Assembly: GCF_000519265.1 (NCBI RefSeq)
Contig: NZ_KI912608.1
Span: forward strand, 881,665 to 945,664
Source: Desulfonatronum lacustre DSM 10312
Lineage (GTDB): Bacteria > Desulfobacterota > Desulfovibrionia > Desulfovibrionales > Desulfonatronaceae
Reading direction: 5' to 3'
DNA length: 64,000 nucleotides
The translations under genes were made by a program, and so were the position numbers. Within the stretch, counting starts at the first letter, position 1. The number at the start of each line of letters is the position of its first letter. The notes under the pieces are model-generated. The model had not been told where the DNA came from. It saw only the letters and a list, made by a program, of their open reading frames with translations, and did not search any database. Below, piece after piece: positions 17,648 to 26,010 of this stretch.

Positions 17648-19057
17648 CTACGCGACGAACAGGTTGTCCCAGGCCATGGCGATCTTTTCTTCGCTCAGCT
17701 CGGGATGGCGGCCGTGGTAGTACGCTTCGTCAATGATGTGGTCGATGATGTCCCGGGGCTGGCACGCGGAGAGGCGAACATCCATGCGTTTGTAATACTG
17801 GTCCATCAGAAATTCGAAGACATCTTCCTTGAACTCGACGTTGTTCGCCTGGCAGACCTTGATGAATATCCGGCGGTAGTCCACGGGAGAGGGGTGGTCG
17901 ATTTTGATTTTGTAGCGCAGCCGGCGCAGGAAGGCCATGTCCACCAGCTGCTTGGGATCAATGTTGGTGGCGAAGACGATCAGCTGGTCAAAGGGCACAA
18001 CGAACTTGCGGCCCGTGTGCAGGGTGAGTAGGTCCATGCGCCGGGCCAGGGGGATGATCCAGCGGTTGAGCAGGGTCTGGATGTCCATTTCCTGGCGACC
18101 CAGGTCGTCGATGATGAACAGGCCGTTGTTGGCCTTGACCTGGAGCGGGGCCTCGTAGAACTTGGCGATGGGGTTGAAATCCAGGTCCAGGGTGCGCATG
18201 GTCAGCTCCCCGCCGACCATGATGGTGGGTCGCTTCACCCGGATCCAGCGCTGGTCGGCGGGCGGAACGTCCGTAGCGGGCGGCACGGGCAGATGCACGG
18301 ACTTGTCGAACACCGTGATGATTTCGCCGCCCACGATGAAGGCGTGGGGCACGTAGACCTCGCCGGGCAAGGCGCGGCCCATGGCTTCGGCAATGGTGGA
18401 CTTGCCGTTGCCGGGCGGGCCGTACAGGAAAATCGCCCGTCCGGAGCAGGCCGCGGGCCCCAGGGTGTTCAGCACCGACTCGCTGACCACGAGATGGGAA
18501 AAGGCCTTGTTGAAGTGCTCCGGCTTGATCACGATGTTCATCACGGTCTGCAGTTCGATCTGTTTGCTGTACTCGGCCAGGAGCACCGGGGCGGGCCCTG
18601 TGTAGCGGCAGACGTTCAGAAGCTCCGCGGCCCGGTTGCGCCCGATGTCCGTCATGGCGAACTTGTAGGAGGTCTTGGTCAGGTGCTCCGCGCCCTTGAC
18701 CATGATGCACTGCTCCCGGCGCAAAATCTCCATGGCCTCGTCCACCACGGGGATGGGCAGCTTGACGCTGTCGGCCACCGTGGGAATCGTGAATTCGCCC
18801 ATGAAGACCACGTGCTTGTTGATCAGGTCCACGATGAAGGTCAGGGACAGGCCGGTCTCCTCCACAGTGCGCGGCGGCGGGGGCGTCTTGCGGAAGAAGT
18901 CGGCCAGATCCGTTTCATTGATAAAGCCCAGGGTCACCAGGTTATACCCCAACCGCCCCCCGGACATCCGCTGCCGCTCCAGGGCCATCTCCAACTGTTC
19001 CTCGTTCACCAGATTCTTCTCCACCAAACGCGAACCTAAAAGAGCGTGAGCTTCCAT
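17648..19057 (-). CDS. AAA+ ATPase with N-terminal MshEN-like domain
   Basis: 469 aa. Residues about 5-55 (LGSRLVEKNLVNEEQLEMAL, then RLGYNLVTLGFINETDLADF) match the twin-LG pattern of MshEN/GspE_N domains, which in MshE bind c-di-GMP. The AAA+ core follows: Walker A GPPGNGKST (213-221), Walker B FIIDD (314-318), a sensor region FATNIDPKQLVD and arginine-rich FLRRLRYK. It is not a GspE-type ATPase, because the hexameric secretion motifs are absent. It starts MEAHALLGSR after AGAGAGG. It lies upstream of the PAS-GGDEF-EAL gene and near the Tad locus. Role unknown; I infer a c-di-GMP-gated remodelling ATPase tied to pilus or surface behaviour. Confidence 0.85.
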   Translation of the reverse strand: MEAHALLGSRLVEKNLVNEEQLEMALERQRMSGGRLGYNLVTLGFINETDLADFFRKTPPPPRTVEETGLSLTFIVDLINKHVVFMGEFTIPTVADSVKLPIPVVDEAMEILRREQCIMVKGAEHLTKTSYKFAMTDIGRNRAAELLNVCRYTGPAPVLLAEYSKQIELQTVMNIVIKPEHFNKAFSHLVVSESVLNTLGPAACSGRAIFLYGPPGNGKSTIAEAMGRALPGEVYVPHAFIVGGEIITVFDKSVHLPVPPATDVPPADQRWIRVKRPTIMVGGELTMRTLDLDFNPIAKFYEAPLQVKANNGLFIIDDLGRQEMDIQTLLNRWIIPLARRMDLLTLHTGRKFVVPFDQLIVFATNIDPKQLVDMAFLRRLRYKIKIDHPSPVDYRRIFIKVCQANNVEFKEDVFEFLMDQYYKRMDVRLSACQPRDIIDHIIDEAYYHGRHPELSEEKIAMAWDNLFVA

Positions 19058-19353
19058 TTGTTTCCTCTCTTTTTGGTATGATCCCGTGTCAGCTCTGTAT
19101 TGTATGCAATATATTTGCCGGAATGAGGCCGTTGAGGGGGGGCTGCCTCAAAAAACTTGCGGAAATTGACTGCCGGAAATGCTGTCTCCTCTTCATAATC
19201 CGCATGACCAGGAAAAGATGTCGACCTTTGACGCATACGTTGAGTCGTCCCGAAAAAAAGGCTAAAGCGACGTCGGAGGAAGGGACGTCCATTCCGAGTA
19301 AGGGCGGGTTGTGGCCGCAACGGGCGTTCGAACCAGGGAGAAAGGCGAGGCAT
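19058..19353. other. Divergent intergenic region between AAA+ gene and cheR
   Basis: 296 bp with no gene that I accept. It must hold promoters for both neighbours. A small palindrome TATTGTATGCAATA lies at 19098-19111 near the ATPase start and might be an operator. An in-frame upward extension of the cheR ORF to 19078 has no family resemblance. Confidence 0.4.
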
Positions 19354-20181
19354 ATGCTTGGAACCATGAAGGAACGCGATTTCCGACGGCTCAGTGAATT
19401 CGTGCAGAAAAACTGCGGCATCAAGATGCCGCCGAGTAAAAAAACCATGATGGAAGCCCGGTTGCAGCGTCGTCTTCGGGCATTGAATTTAACCGAATAC
19501 CACAACTACTGCGAATACGTCTTCAGCCCCCAGGGAACGGAAAGCGAGATCCCTCATCTGATCGACGCCCTGAGCACCAACACCACCAGTTTTTTTCGCG
19601 AACCGCACCATTTCCAATATCTGACTTCCACGATTCTGCCGACTTGGTGGCAACGCTTCGGCCATGCTCGGGAATTGGCGGTCTGGAGCGCGGGGTGTTC
19701 GTCCGGGGAGGAGCCTTACACATTGACCATGGTTCTGGCCGAGTTCCAGGAACAGTACCCGCTGTTTCGCTGGTTCATCCTGGCCACGGACATCAATACC
19801 CAGGTTCTGGAGCGGGCGGCCAAGGGCGTTTATCCGGACGACAAGCTTCACACCATCCCCAGGGCTTTGCATCAGAAGTATCTGTTGCGCAGCAAGGACC
19901 GAACCAAGAAGCTGATTCGGATCGTCCCCGGATTACGCGAAAAGATTCGATTTCGTCGCCTGAACTTCATGGAGCGATTCAGTTTTCGCGAGCCCATGGA
20001 CATCATTTTTTGCCGCAACGTGATGATCTACTTCGAGCGGGACGTCCAGGAACGCCTGATCCGCAATTTCCTGGAGCATTTGCATCCCTGGGGGCACTTG
20101 ATCATCGGTCACTCGGAAAGCCTCGCCGGGATGGATCTCGGTCTGATTCAGGTGGCGCCGACGGTGTATCGCAAGGCGTAG
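19354..20181 (+). CDS. cheR: CheR-type chemoreceptor glutamate methyltransferase (stand-alone)
   Basis: 275 aa from the ATG at 19354, preceded by GGGAGAAAGGCGAGG; an ATG at 19366 is an alternative. The N-terminal all-alpha domain (DFRRLSEFVQKNCGIKMPPS) is followed by the SAM-binding domain with NTTSFFREPHHF, WSAGCSSGEEPYTL and DIIFCRNVMIYF. All are diagnostic of CheR, which methylates receptor glutamates with S-adenosylmethionine. It is unlinked to the che operon at 56-64 kb, which has its own CheR, so this copy may serve another receptor array or the pilus-linked system beside it. Confidence 0.94.
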   Translation: MLGTMKERDFRRLSEFVQKNCGIKMPPSKKTMMEARLQRRLRALNLTEYHNYCEYVFSPQGTESEIPHLIDALSTNTTSFFREPHHFQYLTSTILPTWWQRFGHARELAVWSAGCSSGEEPYTLTMVLAEFQEQYPLFRWFILATDINTQVLERAAKGVYPDDKLHTIPRALHQKYLLRSKDRTKKLIRIVPGLREKIRFRRLNFMERFSFREPMDIIFCRNVMIYFERDVQERLIRNFLEHLHPWGHLIIGHSESLAGMDLGLIQVAPTVYRKA

Positions 20182-20246
20182 TTTCTTCTCCGTAGCCTGA
20201 ATAAGAATGGAGTTCTCTTGGATTGGAAAAAGAGTGCGGCACTCCC

Positions 20247-20277
20247 TTGACAGCCGACAGTCTCTTGGCTAGATACT
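20247..20277 (+). promoter_or_regulatory. Probable sigma-70 promoter of the tRNA cluster
   Basis: TTGACA at 20247-20252 and TAGATACT at 20270-20277 (17-19 base spacing depending on the hexamer chosen), ending about 12 bases before the first tRNA. The -35 is a perfect consensus; the -10 is partial. Confidence 0.55.
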
Positions 20278-20288
20278 CACCTCTTCGA

Positions 20289-20363
<75 letters not shown>

Positions 20364-20375
20364 TTTTTTTTTTGA

Positions 20376-20450
20376 GGCGGCATAGCCAAGTGGTAAGGCA
20401 GCGGTCTGCAAAACCGCCATTCTCCGGTTCAAATCCGGATGCCGCCTCCA
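20376..20450 (+). tRNA. tRNA-Cys (GCA)
   Basis: 75 bases with encoded CCA. Acceptor GGCGGCA/TGCCGCC, anticodon loop CTGCAAA giving GCA, T-arm CCGGTTCAAATCCGG. It lies 12 bases after the first tRNA-Gly. Confidence 0.95.
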
Positions 20451-20475
20451 AATTTGATTCGTACTTTCCCATCAA

Positions 20476-20550
<75 letters not shown>

Positions 20551-20607
20551 TATTTCCTTCTTTCCCCTACTGATTCACCTCCTCATATTTTCGAGCCCTT
20601 CCCCGAC

Positions 20608-21456
20608 ATGGCCATGTCCAATACCGGCAAAACTGGATCGCCGACCGGCAATTCCCGATTGCATCTGCTCAGCCGGTCCGTGTCCAAGTCGGAGTTGTCA
20701 CGGCTTCTTGAACAGGCCTCTCTTGATCAGCTTTTGGAACTTGTCTCCGCCAGGCACGCGGTGCATTTCGAAACCGTGCGCATCGGGGAGGACGTCCTGG
20801 AATGCCTCCAGCTTTCGGACATGGAAGCGTATATCGAGCAGCGCCTGAACGTGCCTTCCCCCGAAGTCGGTCCAGAAACGGGAACGGGAGCCGGGATAGA
20901 CGCTTTACCGCTTTGGGCTAAAATATGGCCGGCCTCCCTGCCCCTGGCCATGTATATGCGCGGCGTCGTCCCTGGTCACGGGGAGCGGGTCCTGGAGATC
21001 GGGGCCGGACTGGGCTTGACCGGCTTGTTCGCGGCCAAACGCGGGTTTTCCGTGGTGCTCAGCGATATTGTCCCCGAAGCTTTGCTTTTTGCGCGGATCA
21101 ATGCATTGCGCAACGGGCTCGGCGACACAGTCGTCGTTCAGTCCGTGAACTTCATTAAAGAAGACCATCCGGATCGCTATCACCGAATAATTGCTTCAGA
21201 AGTTCTCTACCGTGAGCAATTTTTCGACCCATTGCTTTCTTTTTTTCGGACCCATTTGGAACCCATGGCCACTGCTGAAATCGTGCTTTCCGCGAATGCA
21301 GGGCGGCGTGCGATCAAATTTTTTGCGGCTGCGAAGGATTACTTTCAAATCTCACGTTCTTGTGTTCCCTCACCGGTACCCGCGGTCGATTTTCACGGAC
21401 TTCCTGGGACCGAAGCCAACCAGAAAACGTATCTCTACCGACTGAGGCCTCGATGA
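20608..21456 (+). CDS. Class I SAM-dependent methyltransferase (METTL21/lysine-methyltransferase-like)
   Basis: 282 aa from ATG at 20608 (ATG at 20614 also possible; neither has a strong ribosome site). The SAM-binding motif I is GERVLEIGAGLGLTGLFAAK, followed by an acidic loop VVLSDIVPEALLFARINA and a DRYHRIIASEVLY segment. This pattern, with ALPLWAKIWPASLPLA before it, recalls the Methyltransf_16 family that methylates protein lysines. Its stop overlaps the YcaO start by four bases (ATGA), so the two are translationally coupled. The target is unknown; the partner genes (YcaO-TPR, dsrC) point to a protein-modification role, by inference. Confidence 0.8.
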   Translation: MAMSNTGKTGSPTGNSRLHLLSRSVSKSELSRLLEQASLDQLLELVSARHAVHFETVRIGEDVLECLQLSDMEAYIEQRLNVPSPEVGPETGTGAGIDALPLWAKIWPASLPLAMYMRGVVPGHGERVLEIGAGLGLTGLFAAKRGFSVVLSDIVPEALLFARINALRNGLGDTVVVQSVNFIKEDHPDRYHRIIASEVLYREQFFDPLLSFFRTHLEPMATAEIVLSANAGRRAIKFFAAAKDYFQISRSCVPSPVPAVDFHGLPGTEANQKTYLYRLRPR

Positions 21457-23186
21457 GCATTCGTCTGCGATCATGTCCCAAGGGACATACCAAAGAACTG
21501 GACAAGGTTTGTCCTCCCCAGGAAACGGTTGTCAGGGTTCGGGCCTCTCTGGAGGCATTTGGGGAAGACGTTCTGGCTGAGACCCGGCGCATCGACACCG
21601 GGCGGCTGGGCATCCCCGTTTATCTGAGCGTCTGTGGACAATCAGCCCGCCGAATCATGCCCACCCGCAAGCAGATGGGCAAAGGAGCGTCCGCCATCCA
21701 GGCCGAGGCCTCGGCCTTGGTGGAGTTGACGGAGCGGTTCAGCTTTTTCAGTTTCTGGCAAGGCGTTCAGGATATTGAGCCCTGCTCCTGGAGCGAGGCC
21801 CAGCGGAAATGGCCGGGGAGGGTTCTGCCTGTCTCCGAGATCGCCTTGTCCGTCTCCGACGCGTTGCCCGACGAGCAAATCAGAAGCCTGATGGACCTCG
21901 TTGCCTGGCGCTTCGTGCCGGCAACGCGGCTGGATACCGGACAGGAGTTTCTCGTCCCTCTGGAATGGTTTCGGAAGATTAATGAATTTAACGGCTCATC
22001 CGCCGGAAATACCCCTGAGGAGTCGATCCTCCAGGGCGTGTGCGAACTTGTGGAACGTCATGTCTGCGCCGTGGTGGACCGGGACCGTCAAAAAACGCCT
22101 ACCCTTGATCCGGAAAGCTTCACGGACCCCGTTCTTCGCGACCTGATGGACGCTTTCAAGCGCGAGGGCATCGTCGTCGTTTTGAAGGACTTCTCCCTTG
22201 GCCTGCCCGTGCCCACCGTGGCCGCCGTGGCCTACGATCCTGCAACGTTTCCGGAACGCAGCGAAATCGTCTTCACCGCCGGAACCGCCTCAACGCCATC
22301 CAAGGCGGCCATTCGCGCCCTGACAGAGGTTGCGCAGCTGGCCGGAGACTTCGAAACCGGCAGCAACTACGAAGCCTCCGGACTTCCAAAATTTACGGAA
22401 TTGGCGCAAATCGCCTGGTTGCTGGAGGGGGATACGGTTTCTCTATCCAGCTTGCCGGACATCGGACGCGAGGATATTCTGGATGAACTGACGGAGCTTT
22501 GCAACGGGTTGGAGCGAATGGGCTTTCGGGCGTACAGCGTGGAGACGACGCATCCGAAGTTGGGAATTCCGGCTCATTACTCCTTCGTGCCGGGCTTTCA
22601 GTTCCGTGAGCGGGCCCTGAATCCCTGCGTGGGCTTGTTCGTCGGGCGCATGTTGGCCGAGGAAGTCCCTCCGGAGCAAGCCAAGACCGGCTTAGAGCAC
22701 TTGGCCCTGTTGTATCCCGACGCCTCCTTTCCGCTGTTTTTTCAAGGGCTGCTGGCCGTGCGTCAAGGACGCTTTTCCAAGGCCTTGGAAGCCCTGGGCA
22801 AAAGCGAGTTGGGGCTGGAGCAACGTGACGACCAAGCCCTGGCTGCCTTTTATCAGGGGTACGCCATGAGCCGGGAGGAGCGCTGGACGAGCAGCCTTCC
22901 GCATTTGGATCGGGCGATCAAACTTTGTCCGGAGGTCAAGGAGTACTTTAATCTTCGCGGAGTGGCCAAATTCAAACTGGGCGAATACGCCGGAGCTGAG
23001 TCGGACTTTCGAAGCGCGTTGGACTTGGACAGCGGCTCAGCCATGGATCTGGCGAACATGGGGCTGTGCGTCAAGTTTCAAGGTCGCGCTGAAGAAGCTG
23101 AGGCCTTGCTGCGCTCCGCTTTGGAACTCGATTCGAGCCTGGATTTTGCTCGCGACCACCTTCGGGAATTGCAATCCTTCGAATAA
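21453..23186 (+). CDS. YcaO-domain protein with C-terminal TPR repeats
   Basis: 577 aa. The YcaO fold spans about residues 1-370: an ATP-binding glutamate motif in QAEASALVELTERFSFF and a second in ESILQGVCELVERHVCAV, then a STPSKAAIRALTEVAQ segment. YcaO enzymes use ATP to activate peptide backbone amides for cyclodehydration or thioamide formation. From about 400 to the end are TPR-like repeats (RAIKLCPEVKEYFNLRGVAK, then AESDFRSALDLDSG). The start ATG overlaps the upstream methyltransferase stop. dsrC begins 295 bp downstream. The substrate is unknown; E. coli YcaO is tied to ribosomal protein S12 methylthiolation, archaeal ones to McrA thioglycine. Confidence 0.88.
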   Translation: MSIRLRSCPKGHTKELDKVCPPQETVVRVRASLEAFGEDVLAETRRIDTGRLGIPVYLSVCGQSARRIMPTRKQMGKGASAIQAEASALVELTERFSFFSFWQGVQDIEPCSWSEAQRKWPGRVLPVSEIALSVSDALPDEQIRSLMDLVAWRFVPATRLDTGQEFLVPLEWFRKINEFNGSSAGNTPEESILQGVCELVERHVCAVVDRDRQKTPTLDPESFTDPVLRDLMDAFKREGIVVVLKDFSLGLPVPTVAAVAYDPATFPERSEIVFTAGTASTPSKAAIRALTEVAQLAGDFETGSNYEASGLPKFTELAQIAWLLEGDTVSLSSLPDIGREDILDELTELCNGLERMGFRAYSVETTHPKLGIPAHYSFVPGFQFRERALNPCVGLFVGRMLAEEVPPEQAKTGLEHLALLYPDASFPLFFQGLLAVRQGRFSKALEALGKSELGLEQRDDQALAAFYQGYAMSREERWTSSLPHLDRAIKLCPEVKEYFNLRGVAKFKLGEYAGAESDFRSALDLDSGSAMDLANMGLCVKFQGRAEEAEALLRSALELDSSLDFARDHLRELQSFE

Positions 23187-23243
23187 ACCGAAGAGTGACA
23201 TCCGGATCGCGATAAAAGGTTTCGTTTTTTTCGCCATCCAGCA

Positions 23244-23273
23244 TTGACAACGAATGTCCTTGCATTTTACAAG
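23244..23273 (+). promoter_or_regulatory. Candidate promoter for dsrC
   Basis: TTGACA at 23244-23249 and TACAAG at 23268-23273 with an 18-base spacer, downstream of the YcaO stop. It would give a leader of about 200 bases. A second TTGACA at 23407 has no good -10. Confidence 0.35.
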
Positions 23274-23372
23274 ATAAAAGGATTCAACGCGCATCACGAA
23301 TGAATCGCGGAATTCTCCGCTGTTTCTGTTCTCACGGAATGTCCCGGAATGGATTTTCGGGCATTTCTGATT

Positions 23373-23404
23373 ATCACGGGATTCCCCGATTTGGGCCTCG
23401 TGAT
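23373..23404 (+). promoter_or_regulatory. Stem-loop in the dsrC leader
   Basis: ATCACGGG at 23373-23380 pairs with CTCGTGAT at 23397-23404 (one G-T pair) around a 16-base loop. It is 77 bases before the dsrC start and could stabilise the abundant dsrC mRNA. No riboswitch class recognised. Confidence 0.35.
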
Positions 23405-23481
23405 TTTTGACAAGGGTCCCGGTCAGGTGCTAACTGCACACTCATTTTGAGACTTAACAAACGCTTAAGGAGGTTTGGACA

Positions 23482-23799
23482 ATGGCCACTGTAGAATTCA
23501 AGGGAAATAACTTTGAAGTTGATGAAGACGGTTTTTTGCAGCGTTTTGAAGACTGGAACCCGGATTGGGTGGAATTCGTCATGGAGAGTGAAGGCATTAA
23601 AGAAATGACCGATGAGCACCAGAAGGTCATCGATTTTCTGCAGGACTATTACAAGAAGAACGGTATCGCCCCGATGGTGCGCATCCTGTCCAAGGTGACC
23701 GGCTACAAGCTGAAGCACATTTACGAGCTGTTCCCCTCCGGACCCGGTAAGGGAGCCTGTAAAATGGCCGGTCTCCCCAAGCCCACCGGTTGCGTATAA
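23482..23799 (+). CDS. dsrC: DsrC, sulfur-carrier protein of dissimilatory sulfite reduction
   Basis: 105 aa. The flexible C-terminal arm ends GKGACKMAGLPKPTGCV, with the two conserved cysteines Cys93 and penultimate Cys104 ten residues apart. These carry sulfite-derived sulfur as a trisulfide that is reduced by the DsrMKJOP membrane complex, so this is a true DsrC rather than a TusE/RspA relative lacking one cysteine. AAGGAGG lies at an ideal distance. A strong terminator follows, so the gene is transcribed alone or with a long leader. dsrAB is not in the window; dsrC unlinked from dsrAB is normal in sulfate reducers. Confidence 0.97.
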   Translation: MATVEFKGNNFEVDEDGFLQRFEDWNPDWVEFVMESEGIKEMTDEHQKVIDFLQDYYKKNGIAPMVRILSKVTGYKLKHIYELFPSGPGKGACKMAGLPKPTGCV

Positions 23800-23827
23800 A
23801 TCACTACTTTACCGGTTTTAAAAAAAA

Positions 23828-23858
23828 AGCGGAGCCCATTGGGCTCCGCTTTTTTTTT
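23828..23858 (+). terminator. Rho-independent terminator of dsrC
   Basis: AGCGGAGCCC, loop ATT, GGGCTCCGCT followed by a run of nine T. The A run before the stem means it can also work on the minus strand. Confidence 0.95.
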
Positions 23859-24043
23859 GTATGCGCACTCAGCAGAAGGTTCGTGCGAACAGATATCTTC
23901 GGACGTCCCACAGGGTTGCCAAAGCGGCGGTGCGGTATGGGCGCACTTGACGTTCCAGTTCAACGGATTATGTGAAACGAACGGTAGTGAGCAGTGAGCA
24001 CGACCTGGACGACCTTGATCGACACGAAACAGAGAGGATGAAT

Positions 24044-25393
24044 ATGCATCACCGGAATTCCGACTTTGCACGACGGATCGCGAGCCGGTCCATGACCAGA
24101 CGGGATTTTATGTGGTTGGCCACGGTGGGAGCCGCCGGGGCCACGGCGGGGTGCGCCGCGAACCCGGTCACGGGCCGGCAACAGTTGATGATTCTGTCCG
24201 AGGCCAATGAAATAGCCTTGGACAAGGAGCATTCGCCGCATCAGTTTTCCGCGGACTACGGGGCGGTCCAGGATGTTCGACTGAACCAGTACATCACCAC
24301 GGTGGGGGAGAGCATGACGGGGTTCACCCACCGTCCGCACATGCCCTACTCGTATCGGTGCGTGAACGCGACCTACGTCAATGCCTACACCTTCCCAGGA
24401 GGCAGCATGGCCACCACCCGGGGGATCATGCTGGAAATGCAGGACGAGGCTGAATTGGCCGGGCTGCTGGGTCACGAGATGGGCCATGTCAACGCCCGGC
24501 ATACGGCGGCACGGATGTCCACGGGCATCCTGACCAGTGTGGTCCTCCTGGGCGCTTCGGCGGCCCTGGCGTCCCAAGGTGAAACCTGGGGAGCCGTTGC
24601 CGCCGGTTTGGGCGGGGTGGCAGCCGGGGCGCTGTTGGCCCACTATAGTCGCAACGACGAGCGGCAGGCGGACAATTTGGGCATGGAGTACATGACCAAA
24701 TCCGGCTACAGCTCCGAGGGCATGGTCGGCCTGATGGACGTGTTGCGCAACATGCAAAAGAACAACCCCTCGGCCATTGAGATGATGTTCTCCACCCATC
24801 CCATGAGCGAAGAACGTTATCAGACTGCTGTTCGGGAGGCCGCAAGCACGTATGGTCATGCCCGAACCCAGCCCCTGTATCGGGAGCGGTATATGGATCA
24901 CACCGCCGGGCTGCGCCGGATCAAGGGGGCCATTGAGAAGATGCAGGAAGGGGAAAAGCTGATGCGCCAGGAACAGTTCTCCCCGGCCGAAACCGCCCTG
25001 GACGACGCCTTGCGCCAAGCCCCGGAGGACTATGCCGGATTGATGCTGATGGCCAAGTGCCAACTGGCCATGGACCGGCCCCGGCGGGCCGAATTCTTCG
25101 CGGACAAGGCCCGGACCATTTATCCAGCCGAAGCCCAGGCCCATCATGTCAGTGGTGTGGCGAAACTCAAGTTGGACCAGTTCGAAGCCGCCTACGATCA
25201 GTTTGATCGCTATGAAAAGCTGCTCCCCGGCAACCCGAACACGGTTTTTCTCAAGGGCATCTCCCAGGAAGCCATGGGGCGCCGCAATCAGGCCGCCCAG
25301 GAGTATCAGCGTTTTCTCGGCACCGTCCGCCAGGGCGAACAAGCCGAGTACGCCTATGGCCGTTTGGTGGAGTGGGGCGTTATCGCGCCTTGA
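24044..25393 (+). CDS. Tat-exported M48 family metallopeptidase lipoprotein with TPR repeats
   Basis: 449 aa from ATG at 24044, six bases after GAGAGG; ATG at 24038 is the alternative. A twin-arginine motif (MTRRDFMW, Arg19-Arg20) leads to a hydrophobic stretch and lipobox (TAGC, Cys37). The zinc motif HEMGH is at 144-148, and a third ligand is likely Glu206 in NDERQAD. TPR-like helices fill about 300-449. The layout is like BepA/YfgC or LoiP, periplasmic proteases that work on outer-membrane assembly. The Tat plus lipobox combination is less common. It is a single gene between dsrC and a small unknown gene. Confidence 0.88.
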   Translation: MHHRNSDFARRIASRSMTRRDFMWLATVGAAGATAGCAANPVTGRQQLMILSEANEIALDKEHSPHQFSADYGAVQDVRLNQYITTVGESMTGFTHRPHMPYSYRCVNATYVNAYTFPGGSMATTRGIMLEMQDEAELAGLLGHEMGHVNARHTAARMSTGILTSVVLLGASAALASQGETWGAVAAGLGGVAAGALLAHYSRNDERQADNLGMEYMTKSGYSSEGMVGLMDVLRNMQKNNPSAIEMMFSTHPMSEERYQTAVREAASTYGHARTQPLYRERYMDHTAGLRRIKGAIEKMQEGEKLMRQEQFSPAETALDDALRQAPEDYAGLMLMAKCQLAMDRPRRAEFFADKARTIYPAEAQAHHVSGVAKLKLDQFEAAYDQFDRYEKLLPGNPNTVFLKGISQEAMGRRNQAAQEYQRFLGTVRQGEQAEYAYGRLVEWGVIAP

Positions 25394-25545
25394 GAGCCTG
25401 TCTTCTCACACCCAAGACTTGTCTTTTGACTTGTCCGTCCTTGCATCGGAAAGGTGAACGGCCTTTATTTTGCAATGCTCTCTGATTTGAGGGCAAGGCT
25501 GAATTTTTTGACCACCTTTATTCCTGACAAGGAAGGAGCAAGACC

Positions 25546-25833
25546 ATGAAGATCGACGGGAGCGACAGTGCATTTGCCGGCCATGACTACTTGAAGGCCC
25601 TCCAGGATAAAATTCAGGATCTGAAACGTGGTGCCGGACCTTTGGCGGACGGGGACCGAACGAGTATTCATCCGCGGCGCGCCTTTGTCGGAGCGGGAGA
25701 AGAGGTTTCGTTCGGCGATGCCCGGCAGAGCCTTGAGCAGATCAAACGGACAGGACAGGGGTCTCAGCTAGGGGATTTGCATGTCAATCTGAACATGGAC
25801 CGGGTCCGGGAGCTGTTGAGCCCTTTGGGCTGA
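25546..25833 (+). CDS. Small conserved-looking protein of unknown function
   Basis: 95 aa, no signal peptide or membrane segment. GGAAGGAG precedes the ATG, supporting translation. It is charged and mostly polar: an N-terminal helix (YLKALQDKIQDLKRG), then SIHPRRAFVGAGEEVSFGDA, and a C-terminal DLHVNLNMDRVRELLSPLG. The C-terminal helix faintly recalls FlgM anti-sigma factors, but the match is too weak to name it. It lies between the M48 gene and htpG. Function unknown. Confidence 0.6.
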   Translation: MKIDGSDSAFAGHDYLKALQDKIQDLKRGAGPLADGDRTSIHPRRAFVGAGEEVSFGDARQSLEQIKRTGQGSQLGDLHVNLNMDRVRELLSPLG

Positions 25834-25855
25834 GTGTTTGGCTTGGGCATTTTTT

Positions 25856-25877
25856 CCGATTTCGATTTCGATTTTTG
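25856..25877. repeat. One-arm remnant of the six-base palindrome family
   Basis: CCGATTTCGATTTCGATTTT has the same six-base period and ATCGAA-type units (on the minus strand) as the larger elements at 28.0, 34.5, 37.4, 38.8 and 45.0 kb. No matching second arm is found nearby. Confidence 0.5.
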
Positions 25878-26010
25878 AGGTTCAAAAACAGAATTCCGCT
25901 CCTGAGCCCTTTCCCTTGGGTTGACGCCGCCGCATAAAATATTATCTGTAGGCACTTTTTGCTGTGTGGCGCATCAAGAATCATCCCAAGAACGGTGAAG
26001 GAGAACGGAT

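Noticed and set aside
23960-25342. 460-codon open frame on the minus strand
   Set aside because: Antisense to the M48 peptidase gene, which has clear zinc and Tat motifs.
25546-25833. flgM anti-sigma-28 gene
   Set aside because: Only a vague C-terminal helix likeness; no conserved FlgM residues could be lined up, so it is left as unknown.
25921-25948. Heat-shock (sigma-32) promoter of htpG
   Set aside because: TTGACG and TATCTG are loosely sigma-70-like; the CTTGAA and CCCCAT elements of sigma-32 promoters are not present at the right spacing.
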